DNA of 64,000 nucleotides from the NCBI RefSeq assembly GCF_001592305.1, contig NZ_BCWR01000010.1, positions 124,001 through 188,000 on the forward strand, read 5' to 3'. The notes beneath the pieces were generated by a model. That model did not search any database. It was given only the letters and a program-made list of their open reading frames with translations, and was not told the origin of the DNA. Shown here piece by piece: positions 1 through 8,278 of the stretch. Within the stretch, counting starts at the first letter, position 1. Each line of letters starts with the position of its first letter. The position numbers and the translations under genes are program-made. Origin of the DNA: Hydrogenophaga taeniospiralis CCUG 15921 (GTDB taxonomy: Bacteria; Pseudomonadota; Gammaproteobacteria; Burkholderiales; Burkholderiaceae_C).

Positions 1-955
1 CAATGGGTGAGCCGTTCGCCACGTTGCCGCCCAGCGTGCCGGCGTTGCGCACCGGCAGGCCGGCGAAGCGCTGGCTGAAGGTCAGGAGCTGCGGGCGCTC
101 TGCCACCAGCGCGGCAAAGGCATCGGTGAGCGAGACGGCCGCGCCGATGGCGATGTGGTGCGGGTAGGTTTCCACGCGCTGCAGCTCGCGCGCGGCGGTC
201 ACGTCGAGCACGCGCTCGAAGCGACGGTGCATCTTGGTGACCCACAGGCCCACGTCGGTGCAGCCGGCCACGACCTGGGCCTTGGGGAATTTGGCCCGTT
301 GCTGCAGCAGTGCGGCCAGGTTGGTGGGACGCAGGTAGCGCTCGTCGCCGGTCCGCTTCGGCTTCAGCGCCTTGAGCGCCGCCAGCGTGGCAGCCTCGTC
401 CACTTCACAGCCGGCGGGCAGCGGCAGGCTGCCCATTTGTTGAGCAGCGTCGAGGATGGGGCGGTAGCCGGTGCAGCGGCAGAGGTTGCCGGAGAGGTCT
501 ACCTGGGCCTGTTCCCGGGTGATGCCCTTTCCGCCCTGACTGTTCTGGTATATGCCGAACAGGCTCATCACGAACCCCGGCGTGCAGAAACCGCACTGGC
601 TGCCGTGGCACTGGACCATGGCTTCCTGGCAGGGATGCAGGTCAGGAGATGCGCCGGCCTTGAGGGTGGGGGCAGAAAGGTCTTCGGCGGTGAACACCGC
701 CATGCCATCCACCGAGTGGGCCAGCCGGATGCAGCTGTTGACGGCCCGGTAGCGCAGCCTGCCGTCCACCGCTTCGCCCAGCACCACGGTGCAGGCGCCG
801 CAGTCCCCTTCACCGCAGCCTTCCTTGGTGGCGGTGAGGTGCAGGTCTTCGCGCAGCACCTCCAGCAGGGTGCGCTCGGGTGCTACATTGCCCACCGCCA
901 CGGGCTGGCCGCGCCGGACAAATCTCAGGGTTTGTGCGGAGTTTCTGGAAATCAT
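1..955 (-). CDS. xdhA: Xanthine dehydrogenase small subunit (2Fe-2S/FAD), 3' end outside window
   Basis: Small subunit of molybdenum xanthine dehydrogenase, which passes electrons from hypoxanthine or xanthine oxidation to NAD through two 2Fe-2S clusters and FAD. The N-terminus reads MISRNSAQTLRF. The plant-ferredoxin-type cluster motif CGEGDCGACTVV follows, then the second cluster motifs CGFCTPGF and CRCTGYRP. The FAD-binding region begins close to the window edge, with NAGTLGGNVANGSPI encoded by the first 60 bases. The ATG at 955-953 is chosen because the ferredoxin domain starts directly after it. The gene runs off the left edge, so xdhB and xdhC probably lie outside. It is divergent from a LysR gene and heads a purine catabolism island. 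The family call is firm; the substrate is inferred from the neighbours. Confidence 0.95.
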   Translation of the reverse strand, partial: MISRNSAQTLRFVRRGQPVAVGNVAPERTLLEVLREDLHLTATKEGCGEGDCGACTVVLGEAVDGRLRYRAVNSCIRLAHSVDGMAVFTAEDLSAPTLKAGASPDLHPCQEAMVQCHGSQCGFCTPGFVMSLFGIYQNSQGGKGITREQAQVDLSGNLCRCTGYRPILDAAQQMGSLPLPAGCEVDEAATLAALKALKPKRTGDERYLRPTNLAALLQQRAKFPKAQVVAGCTDVGLWVTKMHRRFERVLDVTAARELQRVETYPHHIAIGAAVSLTDAFAALVAERPQLLTFSQRFAGLPVRNAGTLGGNVANGSPI

Positions 956-1049
956 GCGCGCCAGCATAGCGCCCACCCCATGGCACAACATATGCTCAGC
1001 CATATGGCCCGAATGCCAAAACAGCCATTCAAACGCATAGCCTCAGGGT
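956..1049. promoter_or_regulatory. Divergent promoter region xdhA / LysR gene
   Basis: A 94-bp gap between two divergent starts, the usual arrangement for a LysR regulator and its target. It contains two nearby CATATG-like motifs around 988-1004 and the half-palindrome CATATGCTCAGCCATATG, which could be part of a LysR site. No clean -35/-10 pair was identified. Confidence 0.4.
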
Positions 1050-2003
1050 ATGAAATACGTGTCCATGTTCGACAAGATTGATCTGCACCTGATCCGCGTG
1101 CTGCACACCGTGCTGACCGAGCGCAGTGTGTCGCGCGCGGCGCTGCGCCTGGGCATGTACCAGCCGGCGGTCAGTGCGTCGCTCAAGCGCTTGCGCGAAC
1201 TCGCCGGCGACCCGCTTTTGGTGCGCTCGGGCTCCGGCATGGTGCCCACGGTGGCCGGGCTGCGCATGATCGAACCGGCGGCCGACATCCTGCGCAGCGC
1301 CGAGGTGCTGTTTTCCGACGCCCGCAGCTTCGACCCCGCCACCGCCCACCACACCTTCAGCCTGGCCGCCAGCGACTACCTGGACCCGCTGTTCCTGCCC
1401 CAGCTGGTCACGCAGATAAAGGGCCTGGCGCCGCACTGCCCGATCGAGATCCACCCGCTCTCGGCCGACTCCGACTACCGCAACCACCTGGCCCAGGGTG
1501 ATGTGGACGTGGTCATCGGCAACTGGCCGCTGCCCCCCGGCGATCTGCACCTGGGCCGATTGTTCGGCGACGAGGTGGTGTGCCTGGTGTCCAACCAGCA
1601 CCCGGCGGTGCGCCGTGGCTGGGACGTGGAGGCCTGGCTCAGCGCCGAACACATCGCCCCCACGCCCACCCACCCCGGCGCGCGCGGCGTGATCGACGAC
1701 CACCTGGCCAGCCAGGGTCTGGTGCGCAACATCACCGCGCGCTGCCCGCATTTCGGGCTCATCCCGGCCATGGTGGCGGGCAGCCTGCTGGTGCTGACCA
1801 CCGGGCGCCAGTACTGTGAGCGCTACACCGGCGTGCTGCCGGTGCAGGTGCTGCCGTGCCCGGTGCCGTTCCCCCGCATGATGTATTACCAGCTCTGGCA
1901 CGAGCGCACCCACAGCTCGGCCGCCGGGCGCTGGCTGCGCGATCAGGTCAAGAGCGTGGCGGCCTCGCTGCGCCGGCCTGAGTCCGATGCGGCGGCGGCT
2001 TGA
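1050..2003 (+). CDS. LysR-family regulator of the purine/xdh locus
   Basis: A 317-residue LysR-type transcriptional regulator. The N-terminal winged helix-turn-helix covers about residues 10-70 (LIRVLHTVLTERSVSRAALR, then QPAVSASLKRLRE). An effector-binding domain of periplasmic-binding-protein fold fills the rest. A second start at 1065 (MFDKIDLH) is equally plausible, since the N-terminus before it is not conserved in the family. The gene diverges from xdhA and precedes the purine ABC importer, so it probably senses a purine or urate-type ligand and controls xdh and perhaps the importer. That target assignment is inference from position. Confidence 0.85.
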   Translation: MKYVSMFDKIDLHLIRVLHTVLTERSVSRAALRLGMYQPAVSASLKRLRELAGDPLLVRSGSGMVPTVAGLRMIEPAADILRSAEVLFSDARSFDPATAHHTFSLAASDYLDPLFLPQLVTQIKGLAPHCPIEIHPLSADSDYRNHLAQGDVDVVIGNWPLPPGDLHLGRLFGDEVVCLVSNQHPAVRRGWDVEAWLSAEHIAPTPTHPGARGVIDDHLASQGLVRNITARCPHFGLIPAMVAGSLLVLTTGRQYCERYTGVLPVQVLPCPVPFPRMMYYQLWHERTHSSAAGRWLRDQVKSVAASLRRPESDAAAA

Positions 2004-2007
2004 ACAT

Positions 2008-2097
2008 GAAACACCCCCGCGTCGCCTTCAGCGCCACCCACTCAAGGAGGCACAGCCAGCAGCCCGGCGAAGCCGGTTCTGCGGCTGCCCCGGGCCA
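2008..2097 (+). repeat. Dispersed intergenic repeat, divergent copy
   Basis: It starts five bases after the LysR stop with GAAACACCCCCGCG and contains the family's hairpin block CCCGGCGAAGCCGG. It is related to copies at 6866, 8117, 27284, 45390, 52108 and 55504, but its central CCCCCTCAAGGGGG part is eroded. Confidence 0.6.
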
Positions 2098-2148
2098 ACA
2101 CCGTCCGCTCGACGCCGACCCCATGTACAAAAACAACAGGAGATCGCT

Positions 2149-3693
2149 GTGACCACGCCCCGACTGCAACTCACCGGCATCACCAAGCGCTACCCCGGCG
2201 TGGTGGCCAACAATGGTGTCTCGCTCAGCGTCGCGCCCGGCGAGGTGCACGCGGTGCTGGGCGAAAACGGCGCCGGCAAGTCCACGCTGATGAAGATCAT
2301 CTATGGCTCGGTCAAGCCCGACGAGGGCTCGGTCATGTTCAACGGCCGGCCGGTGCATGTGCGCAACCCGCAGGAGGCGCGGGCGCTGGGCATCAGCATG
2401 GTGTTCCAGCACTTCAGCCTGTTCGACACGCTCACCGTGGCGGAAAACGTCTGGCTCGGGCTGGACAAGTCGCTCACGCTCTCCGAGGTCAGCGCCAGCA
2501 TCACGGCCAAGGCGGCCGAATACGGCCTGGACATCGACCCCTCGCGCCCGGTGCACACGCTGAGCGTGGGCGAGATGCAGCGGGTGGAGATCATCCGCGC
2601 GCTGCTGACCAGCCCGCAGCTGCTGATCCTGGACGAGCCGACCTCGGTGCTCACGCCGCAGGCGGTGGAAAAGCTCTTTGTGGTGCTCAACAAGCTGGCC
2701 TCCGAGGGCTGCAGCATCCTCTACATCAGCCACAAGCTGCACGAAATCCGCGAGCTCTGCACCGCCTGCACCGTGTTGCGGGGCGGCCAGGTCACGGGGG
2801 TGTGCGACCCGCGCGAGGAAAGCAACGCCTCACTCTCGCGGCTGATGATCGGTGCCGAGCCGCCCGCGTTGAACGTGCGAGCGCTCCACGCCGGGGCCAC
2901 CGTGCTGGAGGTGGGCGGCCTCACGCTGGCCAGCGACGACCCGTTTGGCACCGACCTGAAAGACGTCGCGCTCACGGTGCGGGCCGGCGAGGTGGTGGGT
3001 ATCGCGGGCGTGTCGGGCAACGGCCAGAGCGAACTGCTGGTCTGCCTCTCGGGCGAAGACCGGCGCGCGCCGCCGGGCAGCATCCGCGTCGCCGGCCAGG
3101 ACGCCTCGCGCTACGGGCCGGGCAAACGCCGCGCGCTCGGCCTGCATTTCGTGCCCGAAGAGCGCCTGGGCCGCGGCGCCGTGCCCACGCTCTCGCTCGC
3201 CCAGAACCTGCTGCTGTCCCGGCGCGACGCGCTGGGCGCGGGCGGCTGGATCCAGGTCGGCGCGCTCAAGGCCCAGGCGGCCGAGATCATTGCGCGCTAC
3301 AACGTCAAGGCCAACGGACCGGACGCGGCCGCCAAGTCGCTCTCGGGCGGCAACCTGCAGAAGTTCATCGTCGGCCGCGAGATCGAAGCCAAGCCAAAAC
3401 TGCTGATCGTGAGCCAGCCCACCTGGGGCGTGGACGTGGGCGCGTCGGCGCAGATCCGCGGGGAAATCCTGGCGCTGCGCGACGCCGGTTGCGCGGTGCT
3501 GGTGGTGAGCGAAGAGCTCGACGAGCTGTTCGAGATCAGCGACCGCCTGCACGTGATCGCCAAGGGGCGGCTCTCGCCCAGCCTGGACCGGGCCGACGCC
3601 ACCATCGAACGCATCGGCGAGTGGATGTCGGGCCTGTGGGACGCCCAGGGCACAAAGAACAACAACGAGGAGACCGCCCATGCTGCTGCTTGA
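2149..3693 (+). CDS. BMP-type nucleoside/purine ABC importer, double ATPase
   Basis: ATP-binding subunit with two fused nucleotide-binding domains, as in the NupO/YufO and RbsA-like families. NBD1 is canonical: GENGAGKST at about residues 38-46, signature LSVGEMQR, Walker B LLILDEPTS. NBD2 is degenerate in the family's usual way: GVSGNGQSE replaces Walker A and LLIVSQPTW replaces Walker B, with signature LSGGNLQK retained. The GTG start at 2149 is chosen because AGGAG lies just upstream and homology begins at once (TTPRLQLTGITKRYPG). An upstream in-frame extension runs through the repeat and is unlikely to be translated. The gene overlaps the next by 14 bp. Context (xdh, adenine and guanine deaminases) suggests purine or nucleoside import. 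Confidence 0.9.
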   Translation: MTTPRLQLTGITKRYPGVVANNGVSLSVAPGEVHAVLGENGAGKSTLMKIIYGSVKPDEGSVMFNGRPVHVRNPQEARALGISMVFQHFSLFDTLTVAENVWLGLDKSLTLSEVSASITAKAAEYGLDIDPSRPVHTLSVGEMQRVEIIRALLTSPQLLILDEPTSVLTPQAVEKLFVVLNKLASEGCSILYISHKLHEIRELCTACTVLRGGQVTGVCDPREESNASLSRLMIGAEPPALNVRALHAGATVLEVGGLTLASDDPFGTDLKDVALTVRAGEVVGIAGVSGNGQSELLVCLSGEDRRAPPGSIRVAGQDASRYGPGKRRALGLHFVPEERLGRGAVPTLSLAQNLLLSRRDALGAGGWIQVGALKAQAAEIIARYNVKANGPDAAAKSLSGGNLQKFIVGREIEAKPKLLIVSQPTWGVDVGASAQIRGEILALRDAGCAVLVVSEELDELFEISDRLHVIAKGRLSPSLDRADATIERIGEWMSGLWDAQGTKNNNEETAHAAA

Positions 3694-4735
3694 AGTCCGT
3701 CCCCAGCCGTCGGCGCGCTGGGGCTATGCCTCGCCGCTGCTGGCGCTGGCCATCACGGTGGTGATCGGCGTGATCCTGTTCGCCGTGCTCGGCAAGGACC
3801 CGGTGCGCGGCCTGCAGGTGTTTTTCTGGGAGCCCATCAAGAGCACCTACGCGCTGTCGGAGCTGATGGTCAAGGCCACGCCGCTGTTGATCATCGCGCT
3901 CGGGCTGGCCGTGTGTTTCCGCTCCAACGTGTGGAACATCGGCGCCGAGGGCCAGTACCTGATCGGCGCCATCTTTGCCGCCGGGGTGGCGCTCACGGCG
4001 GACAAGACCACCGGGCCCTGGATCGTGCCCGCCATCATCGCGGCCGGCGTGCTCGGCGGCATGGTCTGGGCCGGCATCACCGCGCTGCTGCGCGACCGCT
4101 TCAACGCCAACGAAATCCTGGTCAGCCTGATGCTGGTCTACGTGGCCGTGCAGGTGCTCAACTACCTGGTCTACGGCCCCTGGAAAGACCCGCTGGGCTA
4201 CAACTTCCCGCAGACCAAGACCTTCGAGGCCGTCACGCAAATCCCCAGGCTGATGCAGGGCTCCCGCGTCAACATCGGCCTGCTGCTGGCGCTGGCCGGC
4301 GTGGGCGCGGTCTGGGTGTTTCTGTTCCGCACCTACGCGGGCTACGGTCAGCTGGTGGGCGGACTGGCGCCGGCCGCGGCGCGCTACGCCGGTTTTTCCT
4401 CGCGCAAGGCGCTGTGGACCGCGCTGCTGACCTCGGGCGGTGCGGCCGGCCTGGCCGGCGCGCTGGAGGTGGCCGGCCCCATTGGTCAGCTCACACCCTA
4501 TGTGCCGGCGGGTTACGGTTTCGCGGCCATCATCGTGGCCTTCGTCGGGCGGCTGCACCCGGTGGGCATCGTGTTCTCGGCCATCCTCATGAGCATGTTC
4601 TACATCGGCGGTGAGCTGGCGCAGTCGCGCCTGGGCCTGCCGAAATCGATCACCGGTGTGTTCCAGGGGCTGCTGCTGTTCGCGCTGCTGGCCTGTGACA
4701 CCTTGATTGCCTACCGTCTTGTCTGGAAGAAATGA
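3680..4735 (+). CDS. Nucleoside/purine ABC importer permease 1
   Basis: Inner-membrane permease of the BPD_transp_2 family (NupP/YufP-like), 351 residues with about nine hydrophobic segments. The family core SNVWNIGAEGQYLIGA at about residues 75-90 matches the conserved NIGxEGQ motif of BMP-linked permeases. The start ATG is preceded by GAGGAG and overlaps the ATPase gene by 14 bp. The end overlaps the next permease by four bases (ATGA). Both overlaps indicate translational coupling within one operon. Confidence 0.92.
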   Translation: MLLLEVRPQPSARWGYASPLLALAITVVIGVILFAVLGKDPVRGLQVFFWEPIKSTYALSELMVKATPLLIIALGLAVCFRSNVWNIGAEGQYLIGAIFAAGVALTADKTTGPWIVPAIIAAGVLGGMVWAGITALLRDRFNANEILVSLMLVYVAVQVLNYLVYGPWKDPLGYNFPQTKTFEAVTQIPRLMQGSRVNIGLLLALAGVGAVWVFLFRTYAGYGQLVGGLAPAAARYAGFSSRKALWTALLTSGGAAGLAGALEVAGPIGQLTPYVPAGYGFAAIIVAFVGRLHPVGIVFSAILMSMFYIGGELAQSRLGLPKSITGVFQGLLLFALLACDTLIAYRLVWKK

Positions 4736-5658
4736 CCATGGAATCCCTTGCTCTGCTCTTCGCCGCCTCGCTCAACGCCGGCACCGTGCTGGCCATCGCT
4801 TCGCTGGGCTTGCTCATCAACGAAAAGGCCGGCATCGTCAACCTGGGCGCCGAGGGCATGATGCTGTGCGCCGCGCTGGCCGGTTTCGCCACCGTGGTGC
4901 ACACCGGCAGCACGCTGGCCGGCTTTGCCGCGGGCATGGCGGCCGGCGCCTTGCTGGCGGCCATCTTCGGCGGCCTGGTGATCTGGCTCAACACCAACCA
5001 GTACGCCACCGGGCTGGCGCTGTCGCTGTTCGGCGCGGGCTTCTCGGCCTTTGCGGGCACCCGCTACGTGCAGGAAAAGCTGCCCGAGCAGATGCAGTTC
5101 AACATTCCCGTGCTGAGTGACATCCCGCTGCTGGGCCCGGCGCTGTTTCGCCACCACCCCATGGTCTACGTCTGCGTCGGCCTCGTCCTCGGGCTGATCT
5201 GGTTCCTCTACCGCACGCGCGCCGGCCTGGTGCTGCGCAGCGTGGGCGAGAGCCCGGAGTCGGCCCACGCGCTGGGCTATCCGGTGCGCCGCATCCGGCT
5301 CATCGCCGTGATGGCCGGGGGCGCGCTCTGCGGGCTGGCCGGCGCCTATGTGTCCACCGTCTACACGCCGCTGTGGGTCGAGGGCATGATCGCCGGCAAG
5401 GGCTGGATCGCGCTGGCGCTCACCACCTTCGCCACCTGGCGCCCGGCCCGGGTGCTGCTGGGGGCCTACCTGTTCGGTGGCGTCACCATGCTGCAGTTCC
5501 ACCTGCAGGGCATCGGGGTGGACGTGCCCAGCCAGTTCCTGACCATGATGCCCTACCTGGCCACCATCGTGGTGCTGGTGCTGATCTCGCGCAACCCGAC
5601 CTGGATCCGCATCAACATGCCCACCTCCATCGGGAAGCCCTTTTATCCCGGCGCATAA
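4732..5658 (+). CDS. Nucleoside/purine ABC importer permease 2
   Basis: Second inner-membrane permease (NupQ/YufQ-like), 308 residues and strongly hydrophobic. It has the paired family motif KAGIVNLGAEGMMLCAA near residues 32-48. The start ATG sits in the ATGA overlap with the upstream permease; an alternative ATG is six bases downstream. It forms the heterodimeric channel with permease 1. A 61-bp gap separates it from the binding-protein gene. Confidence 0.92.
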   Translation: MTMESLALLFAASLNAGTVLAIASLGLLINEKAGIVNLGAEGMMLCAALAGFATVVHTGSTLAGFAAGMAAGALLAAIFGGLVIWLNTNQYATGLALSLFGAGFSAFAGTRYVQEKLPEQMQFNIPVLSDIPLLGPALFRHHPMVYVCVGLVLGLIWFLYRTRAGLVLRSVGESPESAHALGYPVRRIRLIAVMAGGALCGLAGAYVSTVYTPLWVEGMIAGKGWIALALTTFATWRPARVLLGAYLFGGVTMLQFHLQGIGVDVPSQFLTMMPYLATIVVLVLISRNPTWIRINMPTSIGKPFYPGA

Positions 5659-5719
5659 TCTTTTTTCGGTTTTTGTCACTGTTTCCGTTACCACCAACTC
5701 TCCCAACAAAGAGGTTTCC

Positions 5720-6865
5720 ATGACTGACCTGAGCAAACGTTCCCTGATGAAGCTCGCCGCGCTGACCGCGGTGGCCAGCGCCGTGCTGATCGGCTGCGGC
5801 AAGAAGGAAGAGGCGGCGCCCGCGCCGGCCCCGGCACCCGCCGCGGTCGAGGCGCCCAAGGCCGAGCCGCTGAAGATCGCGTTTGCCTACGTCGGCCCGG
5901 TGGGCGACGGCGGCTGGACCTTTGCCCACGACAACGGCCGCAAGGCGGTCGAGGCCGAGTTCGGTGACAAGGTGGTGACCAGCTTCGTGGAAAACGTGCC
6001 CGAAAGCGCCGACGCCGAGCGCGTGCTGCGCGACCTGGCCGGCCAGGGCAACAAGCTGATCTTCGGCACCACCTTCGGCTACATGGAGCCCATGCTCAAA
6101 GTGGCGCCCGACTTCAAGGACGTGAAGTTCGAGCACGCCACCGGCTACAAGACGGCCGAGAACCTGCGCACCTACGACAGCCGCACCTACGAAGGCGCCT
6201 ACATGGCCGGCGTGATCGCCGGGTCCATGACCAAGACCAACACCCTGGGTGTGGTGGCCTCGATCCCAATCCCCGAAGTCATCCGCAACATCAACAGCTT
6301 CACGCTGGGTGCGCAGTCGGTCAACCCCAAGATCAAGACCAAGGTGGTCTGGGTCAACGGCTGGTTCGACCCACCGAAGGAAACCGAAGCCGCCACCTCG
6401 CTGATCAACGGCGGTGCCGACGTGCTGATGCAGAACACCGACTCGTCGGCCGTGCTGCAGACCGCCGAAAAGCTGGGCAAGCGCGCCTTCGGCTGGGACT
6501 CCGACATGACCGCCTACGGCCCCAAGGCCCACCTGGGCTCGGCCGTGATCAACTGGGCGCCGTACTACATCAAGGCCACCAAGGACGCGCTGGAAGGCAC
6601 CTGGACCACCGGTGGCGTGTGGTGGGGCCACAAGGAAGGCGCGATCGACATGGTGTCCATCGCCGAAGATGTGCCGGCCGAAACCAAGGCCAAGATCGAC
6701 GCCGTCAAGGCCGGCCTGAAAGACGGCAGCTTTGCCATCTGGAAAGGCCCGATCGTGGACCAGAGCGGCAAGGAAGTGCTGGCCAAGGACACGGTCGCCG
6801 ACGACGCTTTCCTGGGTGGCGTGAAGTTCTTTGTCAAGGGTGTTGAAGGCAAGGTGCCGAACTGA
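5720..6865 (+). CDS. BMP-family substrate-binding lipoprotein of the purine importer
   Basis: Basic membrane protein (BMP/PnrA-like) family binding protein, 381 residues. The N-terminus has a short basic stretch, a hydrophobic segment and the lipobox LIGC, so the mature protein is lipid-anchored in the periplasm. An Ala/Pro linker (residues about 36-50) follows. The body carries the family motifs IAFAYVGPVGDGGWTFAHD and IFGTTFGYMEP. A good ribosome site (AAAGAGG) precedes the ATG. It closes the importer operon. Ligands in this family are nucleosides or purines, which agrees with the neighbouring deaminases; the exact ligand is not readable from sequence. Confidence 0.92.
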   Translation: MTDLSKRSLMKLAALTAVASAVLIGCGKKEEAAPAPAPAPAAVEAPKAEPLKIAFAYVGPVGDGGWTFAHDNGRKAVEAEFGDKVVTSFVENVPESADAERVLRDLAGQGNKLIFGTTFGYMEPMLKVAPDFKDVKFEHATGYKTAENLRTYDSRTYEGAYMAGVIAGSMTKTNTLGVVASIPIPEVIRNINSFTLGAQSVNPKIKTKVVWVNGWFDPPKETEAATSLINGGADVLMQNTDSSAVLQTAEKLGKRAFGWDSDMTAYGPKAHLGSAVINWAPYYIKATKDALEGTWTTGGVWWGHKEGAIDMVSIAEDVPAETKAKIDAVKAGLKDGSFAIWKGPIVDQSGKEVLAKDTVADDAFLGGVKFFVKGVEGKVPN

Positions 6866-6958
6866 CCCACCCCCGCCGCGCCGCTGGCGCGACCCCCTCA
6901 AGGGGGCGATGCGAGTGGACCGGCGGAGCCGGGTCCACCGCATCCTCGGTCGGGCACT
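6866..6958 (+). repeat. Dispersed intergenic repeat, copy behind the BMP lipoprotein gene
   Basis: It begins right at the stop codon with CCACCCCCGCCGCGCC, then the hairpin CCCCCTCAAGGGGG, then GGACCGGCGGAGCCGGGTCC. Same order of blocks as the copies at 8117 and 55504. Confidence 0.75.
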
Positions 6959-7012
6959 TCGCCTCGGACACGTTGCTGATTGAACGCTGTCGGAGTTGCG
7001 GTGCCTTGGTCC

Positions 7013-7042
7013 CAAGCCGCTGCACCCGCAGCGGCTTTTTTG
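7013..7042 (+). terminator. Rho-independent terminator
   Basis: Arms AAGCCGCT and AGCGGCTT flank a nine-base loop and are followed by a T run. It ends the importer operon and leaves the Rieske gene needing another promoter or readthrough. Confidence 0.8.
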
Positions 7043-7056
7043 CTTGAGGAGATTCG

Positions 7057-8112
7057 ATGATCGAAAACCAGCTCTGGCACCCCGTGATCGCATCCAACCA
7101 GGTGCGTGACACGCCGGTGTCGTGCATCCTGTTGGGCGAGGCGCTGGTGCTGTGGCGCGAGCCGGGCCACGATGGTGCGCCAGGGGCGGTGCATGCCTGG
7201 GTCGACCGCTGCCCGCACCGCGGCGCACGCCTCTCGCTCGGCCGGGTGCTCAATCATTTGCACGGCGCGCGGCTGGAGTGCCCGTACCACGGCTGGCAGT
7301 TCGGCGGCGATGCGGCGGCCGCGCAGGCGCAGGTGGCCAGCGGGCGCTGTGTGCATGTGCCGGCGGCGCCGGCTTTCGATCCGCCCGCCTCCCATTGCGC
7401 CACGGTGTTTGAGGCCACCGAACGCCATGGGCTGGTGTGGGTGCGGCTGGAGCGCCCCGACCGCACCGAGATGCCCGCTGCGCTGGCCGAGCCGCCCGTG
7501 TTCGAGCCCTGGAGCGATCCGCTGTGGCGCCAGGTGCTCTGCGGGCCGTACGACGTGAACACCGGCGCGCCGCGCCTGGTGGAGAACTTCCTGGACCTGA
7601 GCCATTTCGGGTTCGTGCACGAAGGCTGGCTGGGCGCGCGCAGCCATGCGCAGGTCGAGACCGGCAAGGTGCAGGAGGGGGCCGACGGTGTGGTGGCCGA
7701 GGACTGCCGCGCCTGGCAGCCGCGCGCCTACGCGGGCGCCAGCGAGGGCGGCTGGGTGTCCTACCGCTACGCCGTGCCGCACCCGTTCGCCGCCATCCTG
7801 CGCAAGGACGGCAGCGTGGGCGACCCGGTGAGCAACGCCATCGCACTGTTCATCCGGCCCGACACGACCGGCTCGTGCACCGCCTGGTTTGCCATGGCCA
7901 CCCTGGGCGATCTGTCGGACGACGAAGAACTGCGCGCCTTCCAGGACGCGGTGTTCGCCCAGGACCGGCCGGTCGTGGAATCGCAGCTGCCACACGCCCT
8001 GCCGATCGGTAGGGACGGCCCCATCGCCGAAGTGCACAGCCCGGCCGACCGCATGTCCAGCGCCTACCGCCGCTACCTCGCGCGCCTGGGTGTGACGTTG
8101 GGCGTTTGCTGA
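7057..8112 (+). CDS. Rieske non-heme iron oxygenase (VanA-like alpha subunit)
   Basis: A 351-residue ring-hydroxylating-type oxygenase. The N-terminal Rieske domain has CPHRG (C52, H54) and CPYHGW (C75, H78) as [2Fe-2S] ligands. The catalytic domain has NFLDLSHFGFVH, giving bridging D180 and iron ligands H183 and H188. Electrons must come from a separate reductase, and none is adjacent. The ribosome site is GAGGAG. Its place between a purine importer and adenine deaminase suggests a purine substrate. Known precedents are the Klebsiella HpxD hypoxanthine oxygenase and the NdmA/B methylxanthine N-demethylases. A plain aromatic-acid demethylase remains possible. Confidence 0.88.
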   Translation: MIENQLWHPVIASNQVRDTPVSCILLGEALVLWREPGHDGAPGAVHAWVDRCPHRGARLSLGRVLNHLHGARLECPYHGWQFGGDAAAAQAQVASGRCVHVPAAPAFDPPASHCATVFEATERHGLVWVRLERPDRTEMPAALAEPPVFEPWSDPLWRQVLCGPYDVNTGAPRLVENFLDLSHFGFVHEGWLGARSHAQVETGKVQEGADGVVAEDCRAWQPRAYAGASEGGWVSYRYAVPHPFAAILRKDGSVGDPVSNAIALFIRPDTTGSCTAWFAMATLGDLSDDEELRAFQDAVFAQDRPVVESQLPHALPIGRDGPIAEVHSPADRMSSAYRRYLARLGVTLGVC

Positions 8113-8116
8113 GATG

Positions 8117-8208
8117 AAGCACCCCCGCCGCGCTTCGCGCGACCCCCTCAAGGGGGCGGCACTGGCCGTCCGGCAAAGCCGGTCCGGCGGTGCCCTGGGC
8201 TGCACCGT
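8117..8208 (+). repeat. Dispersed intergenic repeat
   Basis: It follows the Rieske stop with GAAGCACCCCCGCCGCGC, then CCCCCTCAAGGGGG, then the hairpin CCGGCAAAGCCGG. It lies upstream of the real adenine deaminase start, in frame with that gene. Confidence 0.75.
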
Positions 8209-8278
8209 TTCGTGCTTCCGGGTGTTGCTCCGGCACCATGGGACACGGATTTTTTTTCTTGTTGCAAGGAGTCAAGCC

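Noticed and set aside
1987..2148. N-terminal extension of the importer ATPase from 1987
   Set aside because: It would translate the dispersed repeat and overlap the LysR end. The GTG at 2149 has a ribosome site and starts at the conserved domain.
8114..8278. N-terminal extension of adenine deaminase from 8114
   Set aside because: It reads through a dispersed repeat, is not conserved, and the ATG at 8279 has AAGGAG.
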